A stretch of DNA of 64,000 bases from Gigaspora margarita (GCA_009809945.1 WTPW01000649.1:211170-275169), one strand, 5' to 3'. Counted from the first letter of the stretch, positions 46,344 through 58,569 are shown. Made by a program: numbers and translations. Notes: a model not told the origin generated them from the letters alone.

Positions 46344-46494
46344 AAAGATGAAATATTTTTTTTTTTATATTAATTCATAAAATTTTAATGCCTTATTATT
46401 TAGCTTACTACGTAAATAGATTAGCTTATACAATGTATTTTTATAATTTTTCATAATCAAGGTTCTTTATTGTTCGAATAGATATTGATAATGA
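46344..46494 (+). other. 3' flank of the copper ATPase
   Basis: It is AT-rich, with a T-run just after the stop. No canonical AATAAA was seen within the first 100 bases; AATTCATAAA at about 46373 is the nearest variant. Confidence 0.35.
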
Positions 46495-46532
46495 TAATTA
46501 TAATAATAATAATAATAATAATAAATAATAAT

Positions 46533-46567
<35 letters not shown>
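46495..46567. repeat. (AAT)n microsatellite
   Basis: Nearly pure AAT repeats with a few interruptions, about 70 bp. Confidence 0.95.
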
Positions 46568-46789
46568 GTATAAAGAAATTTAATTAATAAATCAAAGATA
46601 ATAATTATAAAATTTTGATATGTGGTGGGTTGTTACTATGGGATTAGTTTATGCTGCAAATTCTGTTATACTGAAAAATCGGATAAAAACATTCGATGAA
46701 CACATATTTACTAGTTACGCGAAAACCAACTTTTACGTAGATACCAACTAATTTCAGATGGTATGACATCAATGTAGTGCAATATAGAG

Positions 46790-46965
46790 TTATTATTATT
46801 TATTATAATTTATTATTTATATTTATTATTACAGTATTATTATTATTGTTGTTGTTGTTATTATTATTATTATGACTATTATTATGATTATTATTATGAT
46901 TATTATTATTATTATTACTATTATTGTTATTGTTTTTTTATTGTTATTGTTTGTTATTATTAAAA
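46790..46965. repeat. (TTA/TTG)n microsatellite
   Basis: Pure and interrupted TTA, TTG and TGA trinucleotides span about 170 bp. The 76-codon frame 46872-47102 derives from it. Confidence 0.95.
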
Positions 46966-47162
46966 TAAATCATGATTTACCCGCCCCCAGGACCCGAATA
47001 ATACATATAGAGGTTATATTGGAATTTTGGTTAAAAAGAGCCCTTTTTTTTTACAAAAATGTTATATTTGAAAGTGGTTATTTGTCAAAAGATTATATTT
47101 AAAGTCATATTGCTGAGGTGGATAAAATCAATAAGTTTAGAATAGATTATTATATATATATA

Positions 47163-47766
47163 CAGTCAGACCCTCCATAATCACAAAGCCCTATTTTGGT
47201 GATTATATAGAGGTGTGACTATAATAAATACTTTATCATGGTCACATGACCAAAGGCCAATAAGTAATATATTTGCGCATATTTGAAATACTATTAAAAA
47301 ATTTAAAATGTTTGATAGTAAATAACTTTTGATCCAGTGGTCCAATTTGGATAAGATGACCACCAGTGTTTGACTCAATGAGACAATTCTAAAGAGTCTA
47401 AAATCGTCCAAATCTAGTTACAAAATGCTAAGATCATTAAGGATTTTTTACTTAGATGTTTAAATTTAATCAATTCTTAAACATGCGAAATGACACAAAT
47501 TCTTAACGATCACAGGAGCTTGTGATTGGATTTTAACGATCTTGGGCTCATTAGAATCATCTCATCAAGACACCATTTTGATAGTTGATTAATCCAAAAC
47601 GGACCACTGCATCAATAGTTATTTGCTTTTAAGAATTTTTAATAAAAATTTTTAAATAAACATGAATATGAATATTGGCTATAATGAGGTTTTTTTTACT
47701 ATATTTAAGTCCGTTGCACAATATTTGGCACTTATATAGAGATGTGACTATAGAGAGGGCAGACTG
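47163..47766. mobile_element. Pogo-like MITE, TA target site
   Basis: CAGTCAGACCCTCCATAATC (47163) is an imperfect inverse of the right end ending AGAGAGGGCAGACTG (47766). TA flanks both sides. TATAGAGGTGTGACTATA words lie inside both ends, as in the Tigger element at 24097-28324. Non-coding interior. Confidence 0.8.
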
Positions 47767-47769
47767 TAT

Positions 47770-48640
47770 TAAAAAAATATTAAAGGTGAGACCTTGCTTT
47801 TATCTTTATTAAATTTAATAACCATTTTACAATACTGAAAGAAATTTCATTTTTAAATAGAATAGATTATATTTAAGTTTTGGATAAAATAAAAAAAGAA
47901 AAATTATTTTTCTGTTTTTTTTTTTGGTAAAAACAAAAAAAAATTTGTTATATTTGTTAATTAGATAAATGTATTTGAAGCTTATGTATAAAATAATGTT
48001 AATTGGCCTTAATAAAAGTGGATAAAATTTACAAAAAGTTTATATTTAAACCCGTTTAACCTCTGTATATAGGGACCTGCAATGGGCCAAAAATTTTGAT
48101 TCTGTAATTTTATAAAATATATGCCTATTACTCTAATTCTTCAAGAAATTAAATTTTTTTTGGCCCATTACTCCTTTTTGCTGTGAGGGCTCTCATATAT
48201 TACTCGGGGTCCTCCTACCCATTTTATAATAGTTGCCTATTACAATTTAGGGATAGAGTGAGTTTTAGAATAAAATAGTGGTTTCGATATAAAGATCTAA
48301 ATTCTGTTATACAGGTACATAAGGTTTTTGGGGATTTTAAAGTTTTTACTTAGAATCTCTAAACTTAATTACTTAGTAAATTATTGAGATATAACACTAT
48401 GGTTCCCAATAATCCCTAGTATAAATTATTGTATGGCTGAAGCTGAGAATGAGGGTCTATATTTATTTATATATAATTGTGCCAAACTGAAGCTGAAGTT
48501 TTGAAATATTTTAATATTAAATTTTAAAAATTTTTGGGGTCTTTCTTGTCAGTTTTTTTTTAGAGTTAGATTAGGGTTTAGGATTTAGTTTTATTAGCTG
48601 TTAATAAAAGAGTATAAGTAAATTTTAGTAGGTATTATAG
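47770..48640. other. AT-rich region without gene; short inverted repeat
   Basis: No coding signal. TAGGGACCTGCAATGGGCCA (48070) and TGGCCCATTACTCC to TCGGGGTCCT (48160-48212) form an inverted repeat ending in the AGGACCCC motif. CTGAAGCTGAGAATGAGG to TTAGATTAGGGTTTAGG (about 48430-48590) resembles a decayed copy of the MITE at 19425-19648. Confidence 0.4.
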
Positions 48641-48649
48641 ATTTAAATT

Positions 48650-49170
48650 TTTTATTTGAATTCTATGCATCCATAGAATTCAATGAAAAAGCTTTTTATC
48701 GAATTTGGTCAGGTAGTTGTGGAGATATCTTCTCTCAAAGTTAGAGAAAATTAAACCGTCTATCTAAATAGGAGCTGCGCTCAATTTTTTTAAAATTTTA
48801 TTTGAATTCCACGATCTGTAAAATTCAATAAAAAATTTTCATCGAATTTTGTCAGATGGTTGTGGAGATATCTTCGTTTAAGTTAATCAAAATTCTTATC
48901 AAAATAGAAATTTGCCATATTTTTTCAAAACTTTAAGCGAAGATATCTTTACACCTGATCAAATTTAATAAAAAAAATTTGTTTATTTTAATTCTATGAA
49001 TAAAAAAATTTTCATTGAATTTGGTCAGGTGGTTGTGTCGCTTAAAGCTAGAAATGCATATCAAAATAGAAATTTTTTTAAAAATTTTGAACAAAATTAT
49101 CTTTAATAAAAATCTTTATTTGAGTTCTAAGGATTCATAGAATTCAAACAAAAAATTTTTATTGATTTAA
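48650..49170. repeat. Tandem degenerate foldback-type repeats
   Basis: Three or four units of 150-180 bp contain ATTTGAATTCTATGGATCC-like words, CATCGAATTTGGTCAGGTGG and TTGTGGAGATATCTTC. The same words appear at 56125-56276. Confidence 0.55.
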
Positions 49171-49230
49171 AGTTTCAAAATTATTTTTGCTGAGGGCACG
49201 AATATTAAATGTGGGAGTATGAATACCCAG

Positions 49231-49945
49231 TGTTGGCCGATGATCTAAGTTATACCTAGTATTCCGCAAAGTAGATCCGAGATTCGGATTTGATTCTGAT
49301 TTGATCCGCGGACCGATTTCGAATCCATAATTCATCGAACCTTGCGAATTCGAATCCAAATATGATTCGCTCGAATAATATTCGAACCGGATACCAACGT
49401 TAAAATTACTCAAGCTTACAGCTGTTTTCATAAATTCTGGTACATCTAAAATTTGCACGTTTCCAGAAACCTCTACAATCTCAGAATCACCTAATTCCCG
49501 GAAATTACTTTTCACTGTCTCTGTATCGACGTTCCGAGAACAGCGAAGTAGTTTACGAAAAGTTAAATGATTCTTAGATCGAGACTGAGGAGATTTCGGG
49601 AAATGTGCAGATTTTAAGGTGTCTCGGAATATATGAAAACAGCCGTAATAATCTAATAAGTCTTAACTAAAGCTATCTTAGCTTTATTTAAATAAGAACG
49701 GGCTTTTTCTTATAATTATAAGAACCTTTATTAAATATGAATATTACTGCATACTGTATTCACCTTGTATTCACCCTCTTTTTTTTTTCTTTCTTTTTTT
49801 TGATATGACTTTGATCATAATCATGACTTTGGCCATAGGTAATATTAATTGCTATTAAAAAAATTTTATCATTATGACTCTTACTCTAAAATTATATCAA
49901 TCACCAAATGACTTATGCTGTGAATACCAGTCCCATTAATTGAAT
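49231..49945. mobile_element. Degenerate CAGTGTTGGCC-family MITE with a nested element
   Basis: CAGTGTTGGCCGATGATCTA (49231) equals the left end of the MITE at 33469. GACTTTGGCCATAGG and CAAATGACTTATG (49821-49920) match its right half. It is split by an inserted stretch whose arms ACAGCTGTTTTCATAAATTC (49419) and CGGAATATATGAAAACAGCC (49643) are inverted, a relative of the MITE at 41411. The 118-codon minus frame 49159-49515 overlies these ends. Confidence 0.55.
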
Positions 49946-50149
49946 CGCTTTTTTTATTTATCCCTCTTTTTAATTAAATTTTCTTTTTATTATGTAAATA
50001 AAGATTCAAATCGACTCATCGGCTCTATTGATTAATCGGTTTTATTGTGATTAATATTCAAGTCGGTAGTGCCGTCTTGCATCTCTACATTAACATTGCA
50101 CATGTCGATTCAGTTTGGCCAATAAAATCGTATCCATTTGATATAAAAG

Positions 50150-50970
50150 TTTTTAAAAAAACTAGTAAAACTATCTATCAAAATTTTTTTTTAAATTCTA
50201 CATATTTGTAAATTTGATTAAATGATCAGAGTGCTAGTTTTATTCAAAGTTTTGTAAAATAAAATAAAAATAAAATAAATCACTTGTTAGAAAAGAAATT
50301 GGTTAAAATTTTTATAAGCTTTGAGCTAATGCAACAATCAATGATTTTTGCAAACTTATAAAATTTAAATAATAAATAAATAAAATAGAATTTACTAGAT
50401 GTTTCAAAATTTTCAAAAAACAAAAGCGTCCATAAAAATCTATAGCTAAAATTTTGCGAAACTTTGAATGTGAAACTTAGAATAAAACTAGCATGATAAT
50501 CAATCAAATTAATTATTTTATTTTATTTTAATTCTGTAAACTTTTAGAATTAAAATAAAAATTTTGTAATCTTAAATTTCATCATATATGATATATTAAC
50601 TTTGACACAATTTTAAATTTAAATACATCAACTTAATATAGCAAAATCTTTAAAATTTTACCTAAAACTTTGTAGAATGTTACAAGTTAAAATTTTAAAA
50701 ATTGCCTACGTTGATGTTCCAGTGCCATATACGATTTTATTTGCAACTGTAATAGATCCCGAGCAGTTTATATTGCAAATTATGGAAATTATAGTAATTG
50801 TTCCATCCAGAGTGTTGGTTTTGTTTGTTTAAATAGCTACCAAAATCCGGTACAATTGAAAATCAATTGAATTTTGACGTTCGACAAACATCCTCTGTAT
50901 CATATAAATAGCATATAATATAGACAGTACCGATATATATATATATGTATAATAAATAAATACTATACTT
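50150..50970. other. AT-rich region with weak inverted repeat, no gene
   Basis: GTGCTAGTTTTATTCAAAGT (50231) and ACTTAGAATAAAACTAGCAT (50474-50493) are inverted. Otherwise nothing is recognisable. Confidence 0.35.
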
Positions 50971-50973
50971 GAA

Positions 50974-51138
50974 ATATAGGCTAGGTGCTGCAAAAACAAT
51001 TTTTATGATAATGCAACCATCTTTGAGTTTTAAGTGAAAAATGCTCCTGTTATTATTTTAAATTGATTTATATAAAAAAAAACTGAAATATTGTTAACCC
51101 CCTCCCCCTCCCCTCCCTGCAGCACTTAGCCCATATAT
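50974..51138. mobile_element. MITE, GGCTAGGTGCTGCA ends, with C-rich tract
   Basis: ATATAGGCTAGGTGCTGCA is inverse to TGCAGCACTTAGCCCATAT. A CCCCCTCCCCCTCCCCTCCC tract lies beside the right end. Confidence 0.7.
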
Positions 51139-51311
51139 ATAACGTAGTATTGGTGAATTGTTTTAAAAAATTTCTGGATCTTCAAACGATTTAAAAAAAT
51201 GCAGAAATACAGCCAACTATCTATATAAGCTTCGACAAGACAATAGAAAATTTTGTAAAAAAAAAAAAAAAAGCAAAATTTAAAGTTTTGTGAAAAAAGA
51301 TGCAGTATTAA

Positions 51312-51493
51312 GGCCGTTTGAAATTGAAACTTCGTTTAACGTTATCACCCATCTCTTGAGCCTCCCCAAAAAATCAAACAAATAGAAGTGACAGACTGAT
51401 CGATATAATAGATATGATGGCAGCCGGGATTTTCGGTTTATGTTTAATATTTATTAATCCCCCTGTTAAACGAAGTTTCAATTTCAAACGGCC
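51312..51493. mobile_element. Harbinger/Tourist-like MITE, TAA target site
   Basis: GGCCGTTTGAAATTGAAACT with TCGTTTAAC is inverse to GTTAAACGAAGTTTCAATTT with CAAACGGCC, almost perfect over about 30 bp. TAA flanks at 51309-51311 and 51494-51496. Confidence 0.8.
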
Positions 51494-51859
51494 TAAAGGC
51501 GATTAAACATAAAGTTTGTGTTTAAAGTGTTGACTGTAAATAGTTGATAAATAGATTATCTAGAATTATAGCAGAACTATAATTTTCGATAATAAATAAC
51601 TAATCCGGAAATTTTTTTAAAAAATTCATCATAATCTATTGTTTCAAAATTTTCTGTAAATGAGTGTAGATAAGAAAACCTGGAGATAACAAAATTCCAA
51701 GTTTTCTTTTTTGTGACACTCAAATGTAGTACGTAAGGTTGGATAAGAAATTACTTACCAAGGGATTATGCTATAATACTAAAACTTGTTTAGTCTCATC
51801 TCTAATATGATTAAACTTCGTTTTTGCATGCGGTGTTGTTGACACAGGAATACTGGGCC

Positions 51860-51981
51860 TCTATCATTTTCCTGACAACCACTTTCCTGACAAAAGTTGA
51901 CCGGAACTATCCAACCCTAATGCGGGCTACATTGTCGGGATTTTGACATTGTTGGGAAAGTGGTCAGGAAAAAATAGGAAC
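51860..51981. mobile_element. Short inverted-repeat element
   Basis: CCTCTATCATTTTCCTGACA with ACCACTTTCCTGAC is inverse to GGGAAAGTGGTCAGGAAAAA with ATAGGAACC. About 120 bp. Confidence 0.65.
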
Positions 51982-52109
51982 CGAAGAATACTATCGTACA
52001 ATAAACAGTCAACCCTCTCAAAACCGATCCTATCAAAACCGATAACCTACTATAATCCGTTTCTGATATCCGATAGTCCTAATATTCCAGTTTCCGATTT
52101 TTAAATAAG

Positions 52110-52435
52110 ATTTCGGTTCATTTGCCCAACTCGGGTTCGAATGATCCCATTCCGGGTTTATTTACACCTAATTCGGGTACAAATGATCCATTCCGGGTTC
52201 ATTTGAACCAATTTGGATTCCATTTTTGGTTTCATTTAAACCCAATTTGGATTCCATTTTTGGTTTATTTGAAACCAATCCGGGTTCAGGTTCAAATGAA
52301 CCTATTCTGGGCTCATTTGAACCAACCCGGGTATAATTCCGGATTCAGATGAGCCCAACCCGGGTTTAAATGGTCCACTCAGGTTTATTTGAACCCAATT
52401 CGATTTCAAATGAGTCAACCCGGGTTCAATTTAAA
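52110..52435. repeat. GGGTTCATTTGAACCC array
   Basis: About ten units of 25-45 bp contain CGGGTTCATTTGAACCCA or its partial forms GGGTTCAAATGATCC. Each unit is near-palindromic. The frame 52122-52352 translates the array and is not a gene. Confidence 0.8.
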
Positions 52436-52511
52436 AAAAAAATATGCAATTAGTTTAGACCGTTTATAATGAACAATCACATGATGTTTCTCAAATCTGC
52501 ACCATGCATAC

Positions 52512-52954
52512 TAGGGTGTCCAGGATTATGCGATGCGATGAGGTAAATTATGCGGCCGAACTGAGGTTGATTATGCGATGGATGCGAAATAAATTTAAAA
52601 TTATGCGATCAATTAGGTCGATTATGCGATTTTTATTATATGTAATTAATTCTTTTAGTTCTGTTTTTCGGATTTTTTCGGACGTTCACCAAAAATTTTG
52701 CTCCAACTATGCTCGTAATTTAAGTTCATTCATTTTCCACATCGGAACTTTTCGGGACCTACATTCTATCATCACTCTGTCACCTAAATTACAAATTTAA
52801 AGCTTGCCGGATGAAGTTAACATATTCCCAACAACCAATCAACTTTTATTCACGTGATTTATGCTTTTTTTTGCTTGTTTATGCGAAGCATATGCGATGC
52901 GAAAAATAGCAAATTATGCGCATAATATCGCATCGCATAATCCTGGACACCCTA
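52512..52954. mobile_element. hAT-like MITE, TAGGGTGTCCAGG ends, 8-bp duplication
   Basis: TAGGGTGTCCAGGATTATGC with GATGCGAT is inverse to ATCGCATCGCATAATCCTGG with ACACCCTA. ATGCATAC at 52504-52511 and 52955-52962 is an exact target duplication. GATTATGCGAT words are repeated near both ends. Homologous copy at 30461-30693. Confidence 0.92.
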
Positions 52955-52999
52955 ATGCATACCGATTTTGAGAGGGTTGACTGTATTTTATATTGTTTA

Positions 53000-53463
53000 A
53001 CACGTGTCGAACATTAACATTGTTCTACATAAATAAAAGCATCATTATCACGACAATCATAAAAAACAAGATAAAACAAGATGAATACCGTTCGCACAGT
53101 TTATAATATTCCAAAAGTAATACAATATTTCCATATATTCCATTATTCCATAAAGCACTCCCTTATTTAAATGAATAAGACTTTAGTACTATAAAGCAAT
53201 GCGAAATGGTATTTAAATTGATGTAGAGAGATTAGATGTAACCATTACCTAGGTAAGACTTCTCTGAACTGACTTCTTGGATTGGGCATCGTTACACCTA
53301 ATATATATACACATATATAGATTTAAATAATAAAGTAAAAAAATAAATAAATAAAAAAGCAAAGTCGGTGCAAAAAAAAAAACAAACAAGAATAAAACCG
53401 AACCGATTCTTAACCCAAAACCGATTTCAAGGTCTATTAAATTTAATATTATGCTAATTTATC

Positions 53464-53518
<55 letters not shown>

Positions 53519-54320
53519 ATAATGATAATAAATTAATACTAGTCATAACTGTTAGTTCGATTTCAATTAAGGCTTGATCTTTCTGAATTCTATTAGGCAA
53601 CAATATTTAAAATCTAGGCGTTAAAACTAAATAGGATATTTTATAAGGATCGAATTCAAGCTTAGATTTCCAAGACTTTTTCCAATTTTAATTATGGCGT
53701 TTTGCGAAAAGATGCAACATAATTTCGTGAATGATGCTGAAAAATCACCAAAACTATAGATAGTTTATCATTATATCCTCGATCAGTAATATCCTTATTT
53801 TTAATTCTTGAAATCACGAGAAATCAGCAGACTTTTAATTTCCATATGAAATCGTGATCTTCAGAGGTAACACCATTTGACAAACGCAATAACAAACTTA
53901 ATTGACGATTATAACGGATTCTCAGAATTGATTTTGGATTAAAGAATCGATTCTTATCGAATTGCTTCGTCAACTTTCATTTCTCCAAAAGTGGTTGTCA
54001 TAAATTCCTGTAGTAAAATGTATAAAAACAAAGGTCAAATATCAAATTTTATTTACAAATGAGAAAATCATACTTTGGACTCAACGTAACTTTGCGAGCA
54101 TTCATCCAAATTATGGGCAACAAAATTTTAAATATACACATAAATAGAGAATTAACCATATACCTTTGACTTTTTCTATGTGTCGTATTTAAATTGAATA
54201 GAATGGAACGAATAACATTAGTGAAATAGTGATATTTGTTATGAGAATAAAAATAATTAGCTTATAATAAAAGATCCAAATCGGAATATTGATTTATATA
54301 TATATATTTTTACAGAAAAA
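53000..54320. other. AT-rich region without recognisable gene
   Basis: It contains a 49-T run at 53466-53514 and an (AAATAAAT)n stretch near 53331-53362. Frames are short on both strands. The right part may be 3' flank of the candidate minus-strand gene at 54323. Confidence 0.45.
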
Positions 54321-54322
54321 AT

Positions 54323-54965
54323 TTATTCATTTGATGGATGGCTTTTTTTAATCGACGCCTGATGTTTCGGACGGTTCAGAAAGAAACTTTTCATACGATA
54401 ACGACGCAAACACTGTTGCCCATTAATGCTAAATACCGAAATTGTGTACTAAAAATATATATACATATAAGTTATCACTGAACGAAATTAACATTTATTA
54501 ATGAAGAAACAAATATATTAGAGGCAATTGAATTAAAAGTGGGGGGAATGCTTATCAGCTGGCCTAGACGAAATCCATTTCATTATTATTTTGGCATGAT
54601 CAACAGAAAATGTCAAATTTAGCATGTAAGCAGGTTTGGGTTAAAAATTCAGGTTTTTTTTCAGGAACTTTTACCATGCACCGGTAAATTTTTTAAGCAA
54701 AATGTGGCACTGGATGCCATTTGAAACCAACGTTCGACAAGTTTGGTTTGTTTATATCACAAGATAGTCCATATCAGGCATTGACTCACGAAAATTTTTT
54801 TACAGTTTACTCACCTTATCGTTACTGTTCACATTATCGTTACTGTTAATCCTACACAATATATTTCGGTTGTGTATAAAATGTTTGATTATTAATTATA
54901 ATGTCATGATTATGTACTGTACTAAAAGATTCAGAAATAATTTCTTAAAAACGACGTCGAATTTC
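54323..54965 (-). CDS. Candidate 3' exons of an unidentified spliced gene
   Basis: On the minus strand three short open stretches join in phase. Exon a is 54965-54918 (acceptor TTTCAG, donor GTACAT; KFDVVFKKLFLNLLVQ). Exon b is 54851-54815 (acceptor GTGTAG, donor GTGAGT; INSNDNVNSNDK). Exon c is 54448-54323 (acceptor TTTTAG; YTISVFSINGQQCLRRYRMK onward, ending SHPSNE and TAA). The intervals are 66 and 366 nt. Exon c has CpG-containing codons unlike its surroundings. I recognise no family and could not trace exons further upstream, so this may be a decayed gene or chance. Confidence 0.3.
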
Positions 54966-56120
54966 CTGAAACAATTGTAACTCAAAATGTCACATGTAAA
55001 TTTGCCTTCCGCGTACTAAAAAGTTTTTTCCTTGGGAAATTTGGACTGGTGCACCTCATCTGTACTACTTCTCGGACTAAGAATTTATGTTTCTTATTAC
55101 TATAAATGTTTTTTATTACTGCATAAATAATATATATTAAAAATAGTCATGTAATTTAGCAAAATTTAAGGAGCTTTATGGAAGTAGATATCTTTTTTTT
55201 TTATTTTCAGACGAATTGGCCCATAAATTATTTTAATTAATATTCGGATCAGTTAGCAATGATTTGAAGTAATGTGGTAGTAATTAGGACATGAAAGCCG
55301 AAAAACATATATAATTCACTTTTAAATTTTTTTTTTTTTTTAACAAAAAAAAATACTTATATAATAACAATACAAGTAGCTCTCGATATAAGAAAACCCA
55401 ATTAAAATTCGATATGTTTTAATATTCAAGAAATTATACTAACGCTGCAAATCAGTCCATTGGTAATCACCAGTCATTAGGGTTGAAACTTACATTGTAA
55501 CTAACGTACAAAATTGAATTGTAGATTATTATTGTGCCGGCATTATGAAAGCTTGGCCAGTATTATAAGAAATCTATCGGAGCTATTATAATTTATATTC
55601 AAAAGTACACCAGGAACTAGAGAAGGGAAAGTTTATAAATGTATTAATATTTCTCATCATTTCCTTTAATAACGATAATATAAATAAAAAATTGTGACTT
55701 AAGCAAAACGCTAACCTGATTAGCAATAATTAATCGTCATAGGTAATGATTAGTAATAATATGTATGTGTAATGTAGGGTAAAATTAAGTAATTATTACC
55801 TCTACCAGGAAAATGAATTTTGGCTAGCGCTATAAATTTTGGTTTCAGAATACTTACATAAATTATGTAAATTACGATAATTTTACAACGTTACACTTAT
55901 TCACCGACAGCTAATTTAGCCGGCATCACGCCATATGACAATTTACTAATAATATATGCTCGCAACTAATCAAACGCTAAACCTAACCGTAATGTCAGCC
56001 AAATGATATAATCCGTAATGATTTTGTGTAACACAGAATCAACACATACCAAAAATTTTTATTAGAATAATTGGGTAACTGATATTCGCACCCTATTCAC
56101 ACCCACATAGATCACTCATT
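54966..56120. other. Region without supported gene
   Basis: It may hold further exons of the candidate minus-strand gene, but none could be phased with confidence. Short inverted words GATTAGCAATAATTAATCGT occur near 55717-55745. Confidence 0.35.
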
Positions 56121-56124
56121 ATTA

Positions 56125-56276
56125 AAACTTTGATCGAAGGTATCTCAACAACCACCTAATGAAATTCGATGAACTTTTTTTTATTTGAATTCCATGGATC
56201 ATAAAATACAAATAATAAAAAAAAAATTACTGAATTTCATCAAATAATTGTTGAAATATCTTGATCAAAATTTTAA
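56125..56276. mobile_element. Foldback element
   Basis: AACTTTGATCGAAGGTATCT with CAACAACCACCTAATGAAAT is inverse to ATTTCATCAAATAATTGTTG with AAATATCTTGATCAAA. The centre ATTTGAATTCCATGGATC matches repeats at 48650-49170. Confidence 0.65.
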
Positions 56277-56279
56277 AAA

Positions 56280-57700
56280 ATTATTAAAAATCTAAGCCAG
56301 CAAATTTTTTATAAGATGCATGATAATCAAATAATGCCACAACTTTATTTAACTCTATAACTAAAACTCTTAGTAAACTAAAAGTTATATTTCATAGTAA
56401 AGCCATTTAGCTAATAAACTTAAAGTATAACCCACCTGGTTATCCAAATTATACCTAAATATGATTTGCTATATCAACTTTTTTCTTATTGTAATCTTAA
56501 ATCTCAAAAGACTAAAGTATCCAATCACTAAATAGAGCTGCCACCTATCATGACTGCCTATTTTTTAAACCTTCTTCTCCTAGCTTCCCAAGTAGAAGAA
56601 TTCTACTAGAATAGTAAACAAACAAATATGAAAGTAAAAAGAGAAATATACTAAATAGAGGAAAACCTATACTACCTACAAATAACCAAAGTATTATTAA
56701 ATAAAAATAAAAAGAAAGAAGAAAGGCAAAAAAAAAGGCTATGCTAGCACTACTTAAACCTGTGCTAGACATAAAAATTATATAATACTGTGCAAAGAAA
56801 TGCCTTATCAAAATATTATATATATATATAAGAAAAACAAAAACTACACCTAAAGGAACCTTTTAGGAAGAAATTTCATCTTGAATTTTTTTCAAAACAT
56901 CTTACATGTTATTCATTGTTTATTTTGTAAGACCCAAAACTTACATATATTGATTCCAATTTGATAAACACACTTCCAATTTGAAAGAAGTAAATACTAT
57001 CACTCTTTTGAAGAAGGTAAACTAAAATGCCCACTTTGTTAAAATTTCAAAAAGCCCAAAGAAGTGCTAAAGTAAAAGTACCAAACTGAAAGGAGTTGTA
57101 GAAGTTATACTATATAAAATAATATATCTAACTAAGTATCTACTTCTAATTTTATATCTATAGCACTTGACAAAGCTCTAGAGTTTCTTTACTACAGTTC
57201 TGACCAGCATAAAATATCCACTTTTTATATAAAAATACAAAATTGCTTATAATTTACAAACAAATGACTTTAAAAACAATCTGTCTTACAAATTTGTTGC
57301 TTTTAGTCTAAACTACAATTCTGTAAGATGTATTTTTATTTGTATTATAAATTTAAAAAGTTATTTGAGCCTAAATTTAATATGTAATCAAAAATTTGGC
57401 ATTTAATATATAAAAAAATTGGGTTTATAGATTTTTATCCAATTAGAATTTTTGTTACACAAAAAATAGCCAATCAGATTTGAGTATAAATCTCAAAATT
57501 TGGCGCTTTTAAAAAAAATTGGATATCTTAAACTGGCCCGAACTGTATATCTTTATTTGATAGTATTATAGCTCACCAAGATGGCTCATTTAAAAGTCTA
57601 CAAGTCTTTTTTATCTCTATTTCAGGTGCAAAACATTCAATAAATGGACTTTGTACCCAATAGCAGCTTGGTAAAGTTTTGTTGTATATAGATATATTAA
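56280..57700. other. AT-rich region, no supported gene
   Basis: The longest frame (56811-56548, minus, 87 codons) would encode a very hydrophobic peptide with three Phe/Leu-rich segments. It lacks any recognisable motif and its codons are those of an A/T-skewed strand. I do not call it a gene. Confidence 0.4.
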
Positions 57701-57704
57701 CTAC

Positions 57705-57918
57705 TGTTTCTATTATGAATAAGCACCTCTTTTTTTGAAATTTTAAATTCAAATATTCTGAAAACCATCTAATCAAACTCAATAAAAAATTTATTTATTT
57801 AAATTTAGATTTATAAAATTTAAATTAAAAAAAAATTTATTAAACTTGATTAGATAGTTTTCAAGTTATTTGAATTTAAAATTTCAAAAAAGAGAGTACT
57901 TATTTATGATAGAATATA
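57705..57918. mobile_element. Foldback MITE, ATGAATAAGCA family, second copy
   Basis: CTATTATGAATAAGCACCTC through CCATCTAATCAAACTCAATA and back to AGAGTACTTATTTATGATAG. It aligns along its full length with 18990-19211. Confidence 0.8.
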
Positions 57919-58118
57919 ATATAAAGTTTTTTGTAGTTCAATTTTCTTAGAAATTTTAATATAAGGGATCATTAGAAAAAGTTGAAATGTTTTGAATCAG
58001 ATAATAATTTTAACTAATAAAATTAAATATTTATTTATAGTACAAATTAAATAATTAATTAATTATTTGTACTATAAATAGATATTTGATAATTAAATAA
58101 TAAAAATTACTTTGATTC

Positions 58119-58416
58119 ACAGGCTGTGAAATTCACATCCCTGTTTTAAAAAATTTCAAAAAAAGTTTTCTATTTGAGTTAGGGTTAGGGCTAGGGCTGT
58201 AATAAATAGCAAACTTTATAGTAAAATTTAGCAAGGAATTTTTTTTTTTTGCATAAAAAAAAAGTAGTTCCATAGACGAAATTTTAAGTTAGAAGTGATT
58301 TTTTGATTTTTTTTGTAAAAAATACTTTGTTTTTGTTACACAAAGAAAATTTGCAGATTGTGCCAATTCTGCAACTTTGATTGGTCAGATGCAGGGTTGT
58401 GAATTTCACAGCCTGT
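58119..58416. mobile_element. MITE, ACAGGCTGTGAAATTCAC ends
   Basis: ACAGGCTGTGAAATTCACAT with CCCTG is inverse to CAGGGTTGTGAATTTCACAG with CCTGT, one mismatch in 25 bp. It contains TTAGGGTTAGGGCTAGGGCT at about 58178. No clear duplication. Confidence 0.8.
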
Positions 58417-58569
58417 TAAGATTAGCAATACTCTTAAATAATTATTTAACTTTAAATAAAAGTTTAAATATTTATTATTAAATATTTAAATTTAGCAAAA
58501 TTTTTTGTAAATTTTTTTTTGATATTAAAGTAAGCTTTAGCTCTAATTTGTATTAAGTATATATATATA

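Larger units (their letters stand above)
52016..52983. mobile_element. Pogo-like non-autonomous element
   Basis: CAGTCAACCCTCTCAAAACC (52016) is inverse to GGTATxxCGATTTTGAGAGGGTTGACTG in near-perfect form (52983). TA follows the right end; the left flank is AA, a likely mutated TA. It contains a GGGTTCAAATGAACCC array and a nested hAT-like MITE. Confidence 0.8.

Noticed and set aside
49159..49515. A 118-codon minus-strand ORF as a gene
   Set aside because: It runs across the ends of two MITEs and a repeat border, so it is chance coding.
50706..50817. Minus-strand open stretch reading TLDGTITIISIICNINCSGS
   Set aside because: It looks protein-like but spans under 40 codons between stops, with no convincing splice sites or start.
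52122..52352. A 76-codon Pro/Asn-rich ORF
   Set aside because: It is the translation of the GGGTTCAAATGAACCC array.
56548..56811. An 87-codon hydrophobic minus-strand ORF as a membrane protein
   Set aside because: No motif, AT-skewed codons and no supporting context; kept only as a note.
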